The notes under the pieces are model-generated. The model did not search any database. It saw only the letters and a list, made by a program, of their open reading frames with translations, and was not told where the DNA came from. Made by a program: the position numbers and the translations under genes. Below are positions 42,810 to 51,436 of a stretch of DNA of 64,000 bases, in pieces; within the stretch, counting starts at the first letter, position 1; each line of letters begins with the position of its first letter. This DNA is from Planctomycetota bacterium (lineage in GTDB: Bacteria; Planctomycetota; JAJSAM01; JAJVHW01): NCBI GenBank assembly GCA_021776825.1, contig JAJFFG010000020.1, positions 1 to 64,000 of the forward strand, given 5' to 3'.

Positions 42810-44501
42810 TCAGAGCCGGTCGTAGCGCGGGCCGTCTCCGCCCTCTGGCGTGACCCACGTGATGACCTGGTAGGGGTCCATGATGTCGCAGGTCTTGCAG
42901 TGCACGCAGTTCGAGAAGTCGATCTGCAGGCGCTTGCCGGTGTCCGCCGCTTCGTCGTCGACGATGTTGTAGACCTGCGCCGGGCAGAAGCGCGTGCACG
43001 GGTTGGCGAACTCCTCGGCGCACCGCGTCACGCAGAGATCCGTATCGGCCACGTGCAGGTGGCAGGGCTGGTCCTCTTCGTGCTTCGTGCCGGAGTGATA
43101 GACGTTCGTGAGCTTGTCGAACGTCAGCTCACCGTCGTACTTCGGACGCCGGAACGTGCGGTACTCCTCGCCGCGGAGGTTGTGGTCGAGATAGTGGTCG
43201 ACCGTCTCCATCTCCTCGTGTCCGGCACGGCCGGGGCCGCGGCCCGTCAGGCCGAGACCGTTCGTCGCCATGAGGACGGCCGAGTTCACGACCCCTGCCA
43301 CGTTGCCGTGTCGGAACCCCGCGTGGAAGTTGCGGGAGAAGCGGAGCTCCTCGTTGACCCAAGAGCCATTGATGGCGGTCTGGTAGAGCGAGAGCCGCTC
43401 CGCCGACGTGTCTTCGGCACGGACCGCCGCGAACGCGGTCTCGGCGGCGAGCATGCCGGTCTTCATCGACGTGTGGATGCCCTTGAGCCGCATCGGGTTC
43501 AGGAAGCTCGCGACGTCGCCGACGAGAAGCACGCCGTCGGAGTACGGCCGCGGGATGCAGTGGAAGCCGCCCTCGGGGAGGGCCTTCGCGCCGTACTGGA
43601 TCAACTTGCCGCCGGCGAGCAGCTCGCGGATGGCCGGATGAGTCTTCAGCTTCTGGAAGAGAGCGTGCGGCTCGAGGTTCGGGTCCTTGTAGTCCAGCCC
43701 GACGACGAGGCCGACGTCGATGATGTCGTCGGCCATCGTGTAGATGAACGATCCGCCGAACGCGTCGTCGGCGAGCGGCCAGCCCATCGTGTGGATCACG
43801 CGGCCGGGCTCGACCGAGCCGGCCGGCATCTGCCAGAGTTCCTTGATCCCGAGCGCATAGACCTGGGGATCGCTGTCGGCGTCGAGCCCGAGCTTCGGGA
43901 TGAGGGGCTTCGCGAGTGAGCCGCGGACGCCCTCGGCCAGGATGGTCACCTTGGCGTGGATGTCGATCCCGGGCTCAAAGTTGCCCTTCGGGTTGCCGTC
44001 CTTGTCGCGCCCCTTGTCGCCGGTCCGCACGCCGATGACGCGCTCGCCGTCGTACAGCATCTCCGCGCCGGCGGTCTCGGTGAACACGTCGACGCGCTCG
44101 GTGGCCTCGGCCTGCTCGCCCAGCCAGCCGACGAGCCGACCGAGTGAGATCACGTGGCAGCCGTGATTGCGGAGCGTCGGCGGCACGAACGGGGCCTTGA
44201 CCCGCTCGGACTCGTGGAGATACCAGACCTCGTCCTCGACGACGTCGCCCTCGATCGGGCAGCCCTGCGCGCGGTAGTCGGGCAAGAGCTCGACGATGGC
44301 CTTGGGATCGAGCACCGCACCCGAGCACGAGTGGAACCCGAGCTCCGCGGCCTTCTCGATCAAGACGACGGAGAGGTCGTCGGCCGACACTCCGTTCTGC
44401 TCGGCGAGTTGGGCCAGGCGCAGGGCGCTGCCCAGGCCGGCAGGACCGCCGCCCACGATGAGGATGTCGCACTCCAGGACTTCGCGCTCGGTCTCGGACA
44501 T
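42810..44501 (-). CDS. Electron-transfer flavoprotein:ubiquinone oxidoreductase
   Basis: 563 residues, the usual size. FAD-binding GGGPAG at 17-22, a membrane-associating quinone-binding middle region, the GDVASFLNPMRLKGIHTSMKT second FAD stretch, and a C-terminal 4Fe-4S ferredoxin domain with the cluster cysteines in CTRFCPAQVY and CVHCKTC. It moves electrons from ETF, reduced by acyl-CoA dehydrogenases, to ubiquinone. Its presence fits the acyl-CoA dehydrogenase operon at 45.4-47.8 kb and the leucine operon further on. Single gene, divergent from yceH. Confidence 0.96.
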   Translation of the reverse strand: MSETEREVLECDILIVGGGPAGLGSALRLAQLAEQNGVSADDLSVVLIEKAAELGFHSCSGAVLDPKAIVELLPDYRAQGCPIEGDVVEDEVWYLHESERVKAPFVPPTLRNHGCHVISLGRLVGWLGEQAEATERVDVFTETAGAEMLYDGERVIGVRTGDKGRDKDGNPKGNFEPGIDIHAKVTILAEGVRGSLAKPLIPKLGLDADSDPQVYALGIKELWQMPAGSVEPGRVIHTMGWPLADDAFGGSFIYTMADDIIDVGLVVGLDYKDPNLEPHALFQKLKTHPAIRELLAGGKLIQYGAKALPEGGFHCIPRPYSDGVLLVGDVASFLNPMRLKGIHTSMKTGMLAAETAFAAVRAEDTSAERLSLYQTAINGSWVNEELRFSRNFHAGFRHGNVAGVVNSAVLMATNGLGLTGRGPGRAGHEEMETVDHYLDHNLRGEEYRTFRRPKYDGELTFDKLTNVYHSGTKHEEDQPCHLHVADTDLCVTRCAEEFANPCTRFCPAQVYNIVDDEAADTGKRLQIDFSNCVHCKTCDIMDPYQVITWVTPEGGDGPRYDRL

Positions 44502-44635
44502 CGGCCTCGTCTCTCCATGGCCTGCCGCCGCGCGGAGCGCAACGGACGCGCGAGGTTACCCTTGGCCCCCGGTCGTCCGCAGCATTCGGTGCTGAGCGCG
44601 GGCGCCCATAGGTCGAAGACGCCACGGAGGACTCG

Positions 44636-45376
44636 ATGAAGCTGGACCGCACGGAGGCGCGCATCCTGGGCGCATTGGTCGAGAAGCGTTGGACGACGCC
44701 GGACCAGTACCCACTCTCTCTCAATGCCTTGGTGGCCGCGTGTAATCAGCGCAGCAACCGCGATCCCGTCCTTGCGCTCCAAGAGTTCGAAATCTCGGGC
44801 TGCCTGCTCGGTCTGCGTCAGCGTGGGCTCGCGGTCGTTCACGAGCGCGAGGGCGGGCGAGTCCAGCGGTACTCCGAGAAGTTCGGGGACGAGCTCGGCA
44901 TCTCGCGCGAGGAGCAGGCGGTCCTCGCCGAGCTCCTGCTCCGCGGACCCCAGACGTCCACGGAGCTCGCCCGGCGCGCCGCACGCATGGCGCGGATCGA
45001 CGGCGCTAGCCACGTCGAGGCGATCCTCTCCGGTCTACGGGAACGTCAACGCGCGCGCCTGCTCCCACGGGAGTCGGGCCAACGGTACGCGCGGTGGACG
45101 CAGCTGATCTCGATCGCGGCACCGCCCAGCGAATCGGACGAGCGCGTCGAGACACCGGCGAGCGCCCCGGCCCATGCTGTGCCGACCCATGCTGTGCCGC
45201 CCCATGCAGGGACGGCGCCATCCGACCTGGCGCCGGTCGCGGAAGCGCACCCGACAGCCGCAGCCCCTCCCGCGGCCGACGAGACATCGCTCCGTGACGA
45301 GATCGCCGCGCTGCGGGGCGAGATGGCCGCGCTCCGCCAGCGTGTCGACGAGCTCGAGAGTTTGATCGCCGACTGA
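44636..45376 (+). CDS. yceH: YceH family (DUF480) protein with extended C-terminus
   Basis: 246 residues. The first ~165 are the DUF480 winged-helix tandem (TEARILGALVEKRWTTPDQYPLSLNALVAACNQ... then SREEQAVLAELLLRGPQTSTEL, and GLRERQRARLLPRESGQR). After this comes a Pro/Ala/His linker with short repeats (AHAVPTHAVPPHAG) and a C-terminal coiled coil (DEIAALRGEMAALRQRVDELESL), a common arrangement in this family. Function is unknown. Divergent from ETF-QO. A palindromic element starts two bases after the stop codon. Confidence 0.88.
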   Translation: MKLDRTEARILGALVEKRWTTPDQYPLSLNALVAACNQRSNRDPVLALQEFEISGCLLGLRQRGLAVVHEREGGRVQRYSEKFGDELGISREEQAVLAELLLRGPQTSTELARRAARMARIDGASHVEAILSGLRERQRARLLPRESGQRYARWTQLISIAAPPSESDERVETPASAPAHAVPTHAVPPHAGTAPSDLAPVAEAHPTAAAPPAADETSLRDEIAALRGEMAALRQRVDELESLIAD

Positions 45377-45377
45377 A

Positions 45378-45438
45378 CTAGCAGGCAGTCGCTCGGGTGG
45401 TCTCTCGCACGGCGACGCCGAATCTCCGACAGGCTGCT
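45378..45438. repeat. Hairpin element D (TAGCAGCCTGTCGG family, subfamily 2)
   Basis: CTAGCAGGCAGTCG (45378-45391) to CGACAGGCTGCT (45427-45438), 61 bp. Its middle, read in reverse, contains TTCGGCGTCGCC as in element B. It fills the junction of convergent genes, ending 2 bp before the ferredoxin stop on the other strand. Confidence 0.8.
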
Positions 45439-45440
45439 CG

Positions 45441-45806
45441 TCAGTCGCGGACGACGTTGGGGCCCGGCCGGTGGCCGCGCATGAGGAGCCGCTCGACCGG
45501 GCGGCCCTCAACGAGATGCCGCTCGACGAGCTCGGGCACGTCGCCGACCTCGACGCCGGCGTACCAGACATTCTCGGGATAGACGGTGACGATCGGGCCG
45601 TGGCCGCACTGCGCGAGGCAACCGGCCTTGTTCACACGCACGCGCACTTTGCCGCACCACTCCTTGGCCAGGGCTTTCAGCTGCGCGTGGACCTCGATGC
45701 CGCCCTGATCGGGGCAGGTCTTGCCGGCGACGCAGACGAAGACATGCCGCTCGAACGGGCCGGCGCCTTCGTCGAGGACCGGCAGTTGCGCGACGCCATC
45801 GCTCAC
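45441..45806 (-). CDS. Thioredoxin-like [2Fe-2S] ferredoxin
   Basis: 121 residues. Four cysteines are placed as in this fold: HVFVCVAGKTCPDQG and KAGCLAQCGHGPIVTVYP. The remaining strand/helix order (VRVNKAGCLAQCG...VWYAGVEVGDVPELVERHL) is that of the bacterial (2Fe-2S) ferredoxins related to NuoE. The GTG start overlaps the acyl-CoA dehydrogenase stop (GTGA), so it is the last gene of that operon; it may receive electrons from, or pass them to, partner enzymes, as inference. Confidence 0.9.
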   Translation of the reverse strand: MSDGVAQLPVLDEGAGPFERHVFVCVAGKTCPDQGGIEVHAQLKALAKEWCGKVRVRVNKAGCLAQCGHGPIVTVYPENVWYAGVEVGDVPELVERHLVEGRPVERLLMRGHRPGPNVVRD

Positions 45807-46990
45807 GAGCGGGCCTCGCGTCCCACGAGGTCGCGTGCGATCACGATGCGCTGCACGTAACTCGTGCCCTCATAGATGCGCAGACCCGGCGCGTCGCGGA
45901 AGTGACGCTCGACGGGCCGCTCGTTCACGTAGCCGCGCGAGCCGTGCAGCAGCACGGTCTCACTCGCCCAGCGGCAGGCGGCCTCGGTGGCGAACAGCTT
46001 CGCCATCGAGACCTCACGGGTGCGGGGGAGATCGCGGATCGCCATCCACGCTGCGCGCTTTGTGAGGAGTCGCGCGGCGTCGGTGTCACACGCCATGTCG
46101 GCGATGCGCTCCTGCACCATTTGGAAATCGCCGATGCGCTTGCCGAACTGACGCCGCTCGCGACAGAACTCGATGGTCGCGTCGAGGCAGGCCTGAAGGA
46201 GACCCACAGCGCCGGCGGCGACGCCAAGCCGTCCGTGATCGAGCCCCCCCATCGCGACCTCGAACCCGCCGCCGATTCCGCCGACGACTTGATCGGGGCC
46301 GACGCGCACACGATCAAGGGTGAGGCGCGCGTGCTCAGACCCTCGGTGACCGAGTTCGTGGCCCGGCATGCGGTCCCGCGAAAGTCCCTCGGCGTCGCCA
46401 GGGATGAGGAACGCCGTCACGCCCTTGTGGCGCAGCTCGGGATCGACGGTCGCGAAGAGCAGGAACACGCCGGCAGAGAGTCCGTTCGTGATCCAGACCT
46501 TCTCGCCCGAGAGGCGCCAGCCGTCGCCGTCAGCGACCGCGTGCGTGGCAATCGCCGCAGCATCGCTGCCGGCTCCGGTCTCGGTGAGCGCGTACGCGCC
46601 GAAGACCTCGCCAGATGCGAGCCGCGGAAGCCACGTCTGACGCTGCTGCTCGGAGCCGGCGTCGAACAGGCACTGGCAGACGAGGCCGAGGTGCACGGAG
46701 AGAAAACCGCGAACGCTCTGGTCGACGCGGCCGAACTCCTCGTACAGATGCGTGAGTTGGAGCGCGTCCCACCCCAGGCCGCCGAGCTCCGTCGGGAGCG
46801 ACGCACCGAGGATGCCCTCGGCGGCCAGCGCCCGCACCGCCTCGGCGGGGAACGTGCGGGTCTCGTCGGCCTCGCGGGCAACCGGTTCGACGACGTCGAC
46901 CGCGAGTCGTCGGCACAGGTCGCGCGCAGCGACGTCCTGGGGGCGGGGAGCGAGGGGGTCCGCGTCGACCGTGCTCAACGACCCGTCCAC
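45803..46990 (-). CDS. Acyl-CoA dehydrogenase
   Basis: 395 residues with the GTG at 46990; TTG at 46978, overlapping the upstream stop as TTGA, is an equal possibility. Order: N-terminal helical domain (FPAEAVRALAAEGILGASLP), FAD-contacting beta domain (ALTETGAGSD and KVWITNG), C-terminal helical domain with GRLGVAAGAVGLLQACLD, RRQFGKRIGDFQMVQ, and the catalytic base in IYEGTSYVQR (Glu). It oxidises an acyl-CoA to the 2-enoyl-CoA, passing electrons to ETF. Chain specificity cannot be assigned. Operon: crotonase, this gene, ferredoxin. Confidence 0.95.
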   Translation of the reverse strand: MDGSLSTVDADPLAPRPQDVAARDLCRRLAVDVVEPVAREADETRTFPAEAVRALAAEGILGASLPTELGGLGWDALQLTHLYEEFGRVDQSVRGFLSVHLGLVCQCLFDAGSEQQRQTWLPRLASGEVFGAYALTETGAGSDAAAIATHAVADGDGWRLSGEKVWITNGLSAGVFLLFATVDPELRHKGVTAFLIPGDAEGLSRDRMPGHELGHRGSEHARLTLDRVRVGPDQVVGGIGGGFEVAMGGLDHGRLGVAAGAVGLLQACLDATIEFCRERRQFGKRIGDFQMVQERIADMACDTDAARLLTKRAAWMAIRDLPRTREVSMAKLFATEAACRWASETVLLHGSRGYVNERPVERHFRDAPGLRIYEGTSYVQRIVIARDLVGREARS

Positions 46991-47769
46991 TGCGGCGGTC
47001 GCTTCGCGCACTTCGCCTTGTAGAACTCGGCGTGATCGTGGCCCATCAGCAGCAGCGCCTGGGCCAGCGTCTCGCCCTCGAGCGCCGACGCGAAGTCCAT
47101 GTCCAGCTCGCGGTGCAGCATGCGCTTCGTCATCTTCTGGGCCATCGTCGGTCCCTTCGCGAGACGTCGAGCGAGGTTGAACACGGTGTTGTGGAGCTCG
47201 TCTTCGGCGACGACGCGATTGGCGATCCCGATGCGGAGGCACTCGTCGGCATCGATGGTGTCACCGAGCAGCAGCAGTTCCGACGCGCGACCGAGCCCGA
47301 CGATGCGCGGCAAGAGATACGCCGCCCCCATGTCGGCGCCGGTGAGGCCGACCTTCGTGAAGACGAACCCGAACTTGGCGCTCGGCGTCAGGATTCGCAG
47401 GTCGCTGGCGAGGGCGATGACCGCGCCGGCGCCGACCGCTGCGCCGCGGATCTGCGCGATCACGGGCTGAGGCATCTCGCGCAGATTGCGAATCACCGCG
47501 CCGGTCATCTCCGTGAAGCGGAGGTGGTCGTGCATGTCCCGCTCGAGGAGGTCGCCGATGATCTCGTGGACGTCGCCACCAGCGCAGAACGCCGCTCCAC
47601 TGCCGCGCAGAACGATGACCTTGACGGCCTCGTCGCGCGCCACCGTGCGGGTCAGGTACTCGAACTCGCGGTACGCATCGTAGGTGAGTGCGTTCAGCTT
47701 GTCGGGCCGGTTGAACGTGACGGTGCCGATGCCCTCGGTCACCTCGTAGAGGATGTGCTCGTACTCCAT
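46975..47769 (-). CDS. Enoyl-CoA hydratase/isomerase (crotonase) family, atypical active site
   Basis: 264 residues. Crotonase fold with CoA-binding NRPDKLNALT and the oxyanion-hole segments CAGGDVHE and GAAVGAGAV. Where classical hydratases keep a glutamate in GGGxE (Glu144) and in PEV (Glu164), this protein has GAGAV and KVGLTGADMG, so both catalytic glutamates seem to be absent. It may catalyse a different crotonase reaction (for example on an aryl- or dienoyl-CoA) or use the Asp of GADMG. First gene of the crotonase/acyl-CoA dehydrogenase/ferredoxin operon. Confidence 0.9.
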   Translation of the reverse strand: MEYEHILYEVTEGIGTVTFNRPDKLNALTYDAYREFEYLTRTVARDEAVKVIVLRGSGAAFCAGGDVHEIIGDLLERDMHDHLRFTEMTGAVIRNLREMPQPVIAQIRGAAVGAGAVIALASDLRILTPSAKFGFVFTKVGLTGADMGAAYLLPRIVGLGRASELLLLGDTIDADECLRIGIANRVVAEDELHNTVFNLARRLAKGPTMAQKMTKRMLHRELDMDFASALEGETLAQALLLMGHDHAEFYKAKCAKRPPQWTGR

Positions 47770-48111
47770 GGTGCGAGTTTCGGGTTTGGCAGGGACGGTG
47801 GAAAGGTGGAAACCGGCGCGCGCTGCGAACCAATTGCGATGCCGCTGTAACCAACGGGGGCTCTCGGCCGTCCCTCTCTACGGACGATCCGATCCGGCGC
47901 CGGACGGAGCCGTCCGTTGCCGCCCTCGTGCGAACCGGTCATGGGACCGGTACGGACCGATCCGTCGGTGAGGTGGTGGCGGGGGATGGGCCCGACGGAT
48001 CTGGGCCCTGGGACACGCAGTTCCGGACCCCGGGACACGTCGTCCGCCTCGCCGGCTGGGCGGGCGACGCGATCATCCGTGACGCCCGCTCGACGGCCGA
48101 TCCGGTGCTCG
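47770..48111. other. Intergenic region upstream of the acyl-CoA operon
   Basis: About 340 bp between the start of the crotonase gene and the 3' end of the flotillin gene. It has several short GC-rich palindromic stretches (ACCGGT twice around 47937 and GGACGGAGCCGTCC near 47900) and no convincing reading frame. It should hold the promoter of the acyl-CoA operon. Confidence 0.5.
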
Positions 48112-49770
48112 TTACTCGGTGGCGGTTGCCGCGACCGGCGCCGCTGGCGGCACCTCGCCCGGGCCGCCTGCGGCTGCCGGTGCGTCAGGACCGGCGATGT
48201 TGCCGAGGTACTGAGGCAATTCCACACCCGCCATTCCCGCGACCTCGTGGATCGGCGGCAGGCTGCGGATGAGGCTCGAGACGAAGTTCGACGTCGACGA
48301 CCCGCCGCCCGCACCACCGCCGCCGCCGGAGTCCCAGACCGTGATCTTGTCGATCTTCAGGTTCTGGATGGCCTCGACCTGCCGCGCCACGATCTCCTCG
48401 ATCTTCTCGGTCATGAGCAGCGTAGCCGCTGCGCGCGCGTCGCCATTGCAGCTCGCGACCAGTCCGGCGTAGCCGCCCGCCTTGGCATCGAGCACCTTGC
48501 GGATGCCCTCGGCCTCGGCCTCGTACTTCAGCAGGATCGCGTCGGCGACGCCCGTCGCCTCGAGGCGCGTCTTCTCCGCCTCGGCGCCGGCGGCGATCTC
48601 GACCTTGCGGCGGTCGATCTCCTCGCGGACGACTTCGTGGGCAGTCAGGCGCTCGCGCTCGGCGCCCGCCTGGGCACGCTGGATCTCGGCCTCGGCCGCG
48701 CGCTTTGCCACCTCGCCCGATTGCAAGGCCTCCGCCTCCTTGACGGCGAGCTCGGCGTTGACCTGAGCGATCCGGGCCTTGGCCTCGTTCTCACCGTGGA
48801 CGGCCTCGGCCTCCTGGCCCTGCACATAGACACGGCGGTCGGCATCGGCCTGCTTGCGGCCCTTGTCCGCCGCGGCATTCTGCTGCGCGACCTGGATGGC
48901 GAGCTCGGCGTTGGTCTTGGCGATCTCTGCCTGTGCGTCGTTCTCACCGCGGACGGCCTCGGCCTCCTGGCCCTGCACGAAGATGCGGCGATCGGAGTCA
49001 GCGGTCTTCTTGCCCTTGTCGGCCTCCGCCAGGTTCTCGGCGACGCGGATGTTCTTCTCGCGATGCGCCTCGGCCTCGCCGATCGCGCCCGTCTTCTCCT
49101 GAATGGCAACGTCGACGCGCGCCATCTGGATCGCCTCGGCCGCGGCCTTCTTGCCGATCGACTCGATGTAGTCGGACTCATCCGTGATGTCCGTGATGTT
49201 CACGTTGATCAGGTAGAGGCCGATCTTGTTGAGCTCCGGCTCGACGTTGTTGCGGATGGATGCCAGGAACGACTCGCGGTCCTGGTTGATCTGCTCGATC
49301 GTCAGCGACGCGACCGTGAGACGGAGCTGCCCGAAGATGATCTCGCGTCCCATCTCCTCGATCTCGCGCGGCGCGAGACCCAGCAGGCGCTCGGCGGCGT
49401 TCGTCATGATTCGCGCGTCGGTGCTGATGCCGACCGTGAACGTGCTCGGCACGTCGATGCGGATGTTCTGCAGCGAGAGCGCACCGCGGAGCGGAATGCT
49501 CATCGTCATCGGCGTGAGGCTCAGGAACTCGTAGTCCTGCACCAGCGGGATGATGAGTCGGCCGCCACCGTGGATGCAGTTGGCGGACTGGCCTTCGCCG
49601 ACGCGCCCGTACACCACGAGGATCTTGTCGGACGGGCAACGCTTGTAGCGCGACGCGATGAACAGAACCGTAAACGTGATGATGAGGACGAACGCCACCA
49701 GGGCAAACAGCCACAGGCTGCCACCGTCCTCTGTCCCAGTTCCCTGCCCGACGACTACGTTCCAGTTCAT
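48112..49770 (-). CDS. Flotillin-like (SPFH/band 7) membrane protein
   Basis: 552 residues from the ATG at 49770. One N-terminal membrane span (LWLFALVAFVLIITFTVLFI), an SPFH domain (~50-200: DKILVVYGRVG, YEFLSLTPMTMSIPL, IDVPSTFTVGI, LLGLAPREIEEMGREIIFGQL), and a long Glu/Ala-rich coiled coil. The coiled coil contains two adjacent 51-residue copies (starting ADKGKKTADSDRR and ADKGRKQADADRR). A Gly-rich linker and a C-terminal segment follow. Flotillins organise membrane microdomains. It lies 26 bp downstream of the nfeD-like gene, the usual partner. Confidence 0.93.
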   Translation of the reverse strand: MNWNVVVGQGTGTEDGGSLWLFALVAFVLIITFTVLFIASRYKRCPSDKILVVYGRVGEGQSANCIHGGGRLIIPLVQDYEFLSLTPMTMSIPLRGALSLQNIRIDVPSTFTVGISTDARIMTNAAERLLGLAPREIEEMGREIIFGQLRLTVASLTIEQINQDRESFLASIRNNVEPELNKIGLYLINVNITDITDESDYIESIGKKAAAEAIQMARVDVAIQEKTGAIGEAEAHREKNIRVAENLAEADKGKKTADSDRRIFVQGQEAEAVRGENDAQAEIAKTNAELAIQVAQQNAAADKGRKQADADRRVYVQGQEAEAVHGENEAKARIAQVNAELAVKEAEALQSGEVAKRAAEAEIQRAQAGAERERLTAHEVVREEIDRRKVEIAAGAEAEKTRLEATGVADAILLKYEAEAEGIRKVLDAKAGGYAGLVASCNGDARAAATLLMTEKIEEIVARQVEAIQNLKIDKITVWDSGGGGGAGGGSSTSNFVSSLIRSLPPIHEVAGMAGVELPQYLGNIAGPDAPAAAGGPGEVPPAAPVAATATE

Positions 49771-49796
49771 CTCGCCCCCTCTCACGCCGCTCCCGG

Positions 49797-50384
49797 TCAG
49801 ACCGCCCGTTCCACGACGAGCACGCCACCCTCGATGACACGAACGACGCGCACGTGTTGGCCGGTCGCCAGCTCGACAGGCTGCTCGGCCACAGCGTCGA
49901 GCACCTTCAGTCGTCCCTGGACCTCGACCTCGACCTGACCGCGGCCTCCGGACGGGATCGTCAGGTAGACGCGCCCCTCCTGGCCGACGGCGTTCACGAC
50001 CGACACGTTGCCGCTCGAGCGAAGGCGGTTCGCCGCCTTGAACAGCGCGCCCATCACGAACATGGTGATCAGACCGATCACGCCAGCCACTGCCACCGCC
50101 ACGGTGCCGCTCGCGTCGTTCTCACCACGTACAGCCATCCCGGAGAGCCCGAACATCAGGAAGAAGCTCGAAAGACCCTGCACCGAGAAGAAGTGGAACG
50201 ATACGTCGGTGTCGCCGTGCGCCACGGCATCGTGACCGCCGTCGCCGACGTCACCGTCCGTGTCGTGGTCGCCGATCCCGATGAAGAGCAGGACCACGCG
50301 GATCAGGAAGATCAGTCCGCCGACGACGGCGCAGCCGAGAAAGACGGCGTCGAGGCCCTTCTGGCCAGCGATCCAGTCCATCAT
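49797..50384 (-). CDS. NfeD-like membrane protein (flotillin partner)
   Basis: 195 residues with three predicted membrane spans (about 13-37, 70-82 and 88-112) and a C-terminal OB-fold (VNAVGQEGRVYLTIPSGGRGQVEVEVQGRLKVLDAVAEQ) of the short NfeD/YuaF type. A His/Asp/Gly-rich loop (GDHDTDGDVGDGGHDAVAHGD) joins the first two spans and may bind metal. Such genes sit beside flotillin genes and the proteins act together at the membrane. Operon with the following gene. Confidence 0.88.
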   Translation of the reverse strand: MMDWIAGQKGLDAVFLGCAVVGGLIFLIRVVLLFIGIGDHDTDGDVGDGGHDAVAHGDTDVSFHFFSVQGLSSFFLMFGLSGMAVRGENDASGTVAVAVAGVIGLITMFVMGALFKAANRLRSSGNVSVVNAVGQEGRVYLTIPSGGRGQVEVEVQGRLKVLDAVAEQPVELATGQHVRVVRVIEGGVLVVERAV

Positions 50385-50557
50385 GCCGCACCTCCGCCCG
50401 GGGCCCCGTCGCGGGGCCGGTCGGACACCCCGTCGAACCAGCGGGAGACGTCCCGAGTTCGGGCACGCTCACCGCGAACGCTTCCAGTCGGAGCGTAGCG
50501 ACGGGGGCGGACACGGAACGGAGTGCGGGCGCCGCTATCCGTTGATCTGGGGGCCAG

Positions 50558-51325
50558 CTACCCATTGATCTGAAGGGCCGTGCCGTTGACGCCGCGGGCG
50601 TCGTCGCCGGCCAGGTAGACGACCGCGGCCGCCACCTCCTCGGGCTGCATCAGACGGCGCTGTGGGCTCATCGCGGCGATCGACGCGAGTGCCTCCTCGG
50701 AGCTTCGGCCGGTCGTCTTGCAGATCTTCTCGACGCTGCGCTGCGTCATCTCCGTGTCGACGAAGCCGGGGCAGACGGCGTTGACGGTGACTCCCTTGCG
50801 AGCCAGTTCGGCAGCGAGAGATCGCGTCAGCCCCATGAGAGCGTGCTTCGACGCCGCGTAGTGCGCGGCATACGGAACGCCCTCGAGAGCGGCGACGCTG
50901 GCGACGTTCACGACGCGGCCCCAGCCGGCATCGAGCATGGCTGGCAGGCACGCCTGCGTCACGAGGAACGGTCCCGTCGCGTTGACCGACATCACGTCGA
51001 CCCACTGCGCCTCGGTGATTCGCCCGAAGGGTGCCGACGACGCGATCCCCGCGTTGTTCACGACGACGAGCGGCGCTCCGAGCGTCGCGGTGACCTCGGC
51101 CACGGCCTCGCGGACCGAGAGCGCATCGGTGACGTCCATCGCGACGGCCAGACCGCGCACGCCCTGATCCTCGACGACGGACAGAGCCGCCGCGCCCCGC
51201 TCGGCGTCGCGCGCGCCCACCGCGACATCGTGACCCGCCACGGCGAGCGCGTGCGCAACGGCCAGACCGATGCCGCGACTCCCGCCCGTCACCAGCGCCA
51301 CCCGACGTTCGTTCTCGCCCGACAC
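50558..51325 (-). CDS. Short-chain dehydrogenase/reductase (3-hydroxyacyl-CoA/oxoacyl reductase-like)
   Basis: 255 residues from the GTG at 51325, which follows GGAGG by 5 bp. NAD(P) motif TGGSRGIG, NNAG, catalytic Ser (NVASVA) and YAASK. CPGFVDTEM is typical of the FabG/PhbB group. Given neighbouring acyl-CoA genes it may reduce or oxidise a 3-oxo/3-hydroxyacyl intermediate. It is divergent from the truncated crotonase gene. Confidence 0.88.
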   Translation of the reverse strand: MSGENERRVALVTGGSRGIGLAVAHALAVAGHDVAVGARDAERGAAALSVVEDQGVRGLAVAMDVTDALSVREAVAEVTATLGAPLVVVNNAGIASSAPFGRITEAQWVDVMSVNATGPFLVTQACLPAMLDAGWGRVVNVASVAALEGVPYAAHYAASKHALMGLTRSLAAELARKGVTVNAVCPGFVDTEMTQRSVEKICKTTGRSSEEALASIAAMSPQRRLMQPEEVAAAVVYLAGDDARGVNGTALQING

Positions 51326-51436
51326 GCACACCTCCACGCAATCGAGGGACCCCGGTCCCGCCTCCGGGTACCTTCCCCGGTTCGGCGGTCGCCCGGCCCG
51401 GGAAATCCCCGCGCCGCCCGCCGGGAGGACCGCTCG

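Noticed and set aside
46990..47242. N-terminal extension of the acyl-CoA dehydrogenase by ~84 residues
   Set aside because: It would overlap the crotonase gene by 250 bp and adds Arg/Pro-rich sequence unlike the family.
47770..48111. Small protein genes in the upstream region of the acyl-CoA operon
   Set aside because: Open frames exist on the plus strand but read through the flotillin gene in antisense and have no ribosome-binding site or recognisable domain.
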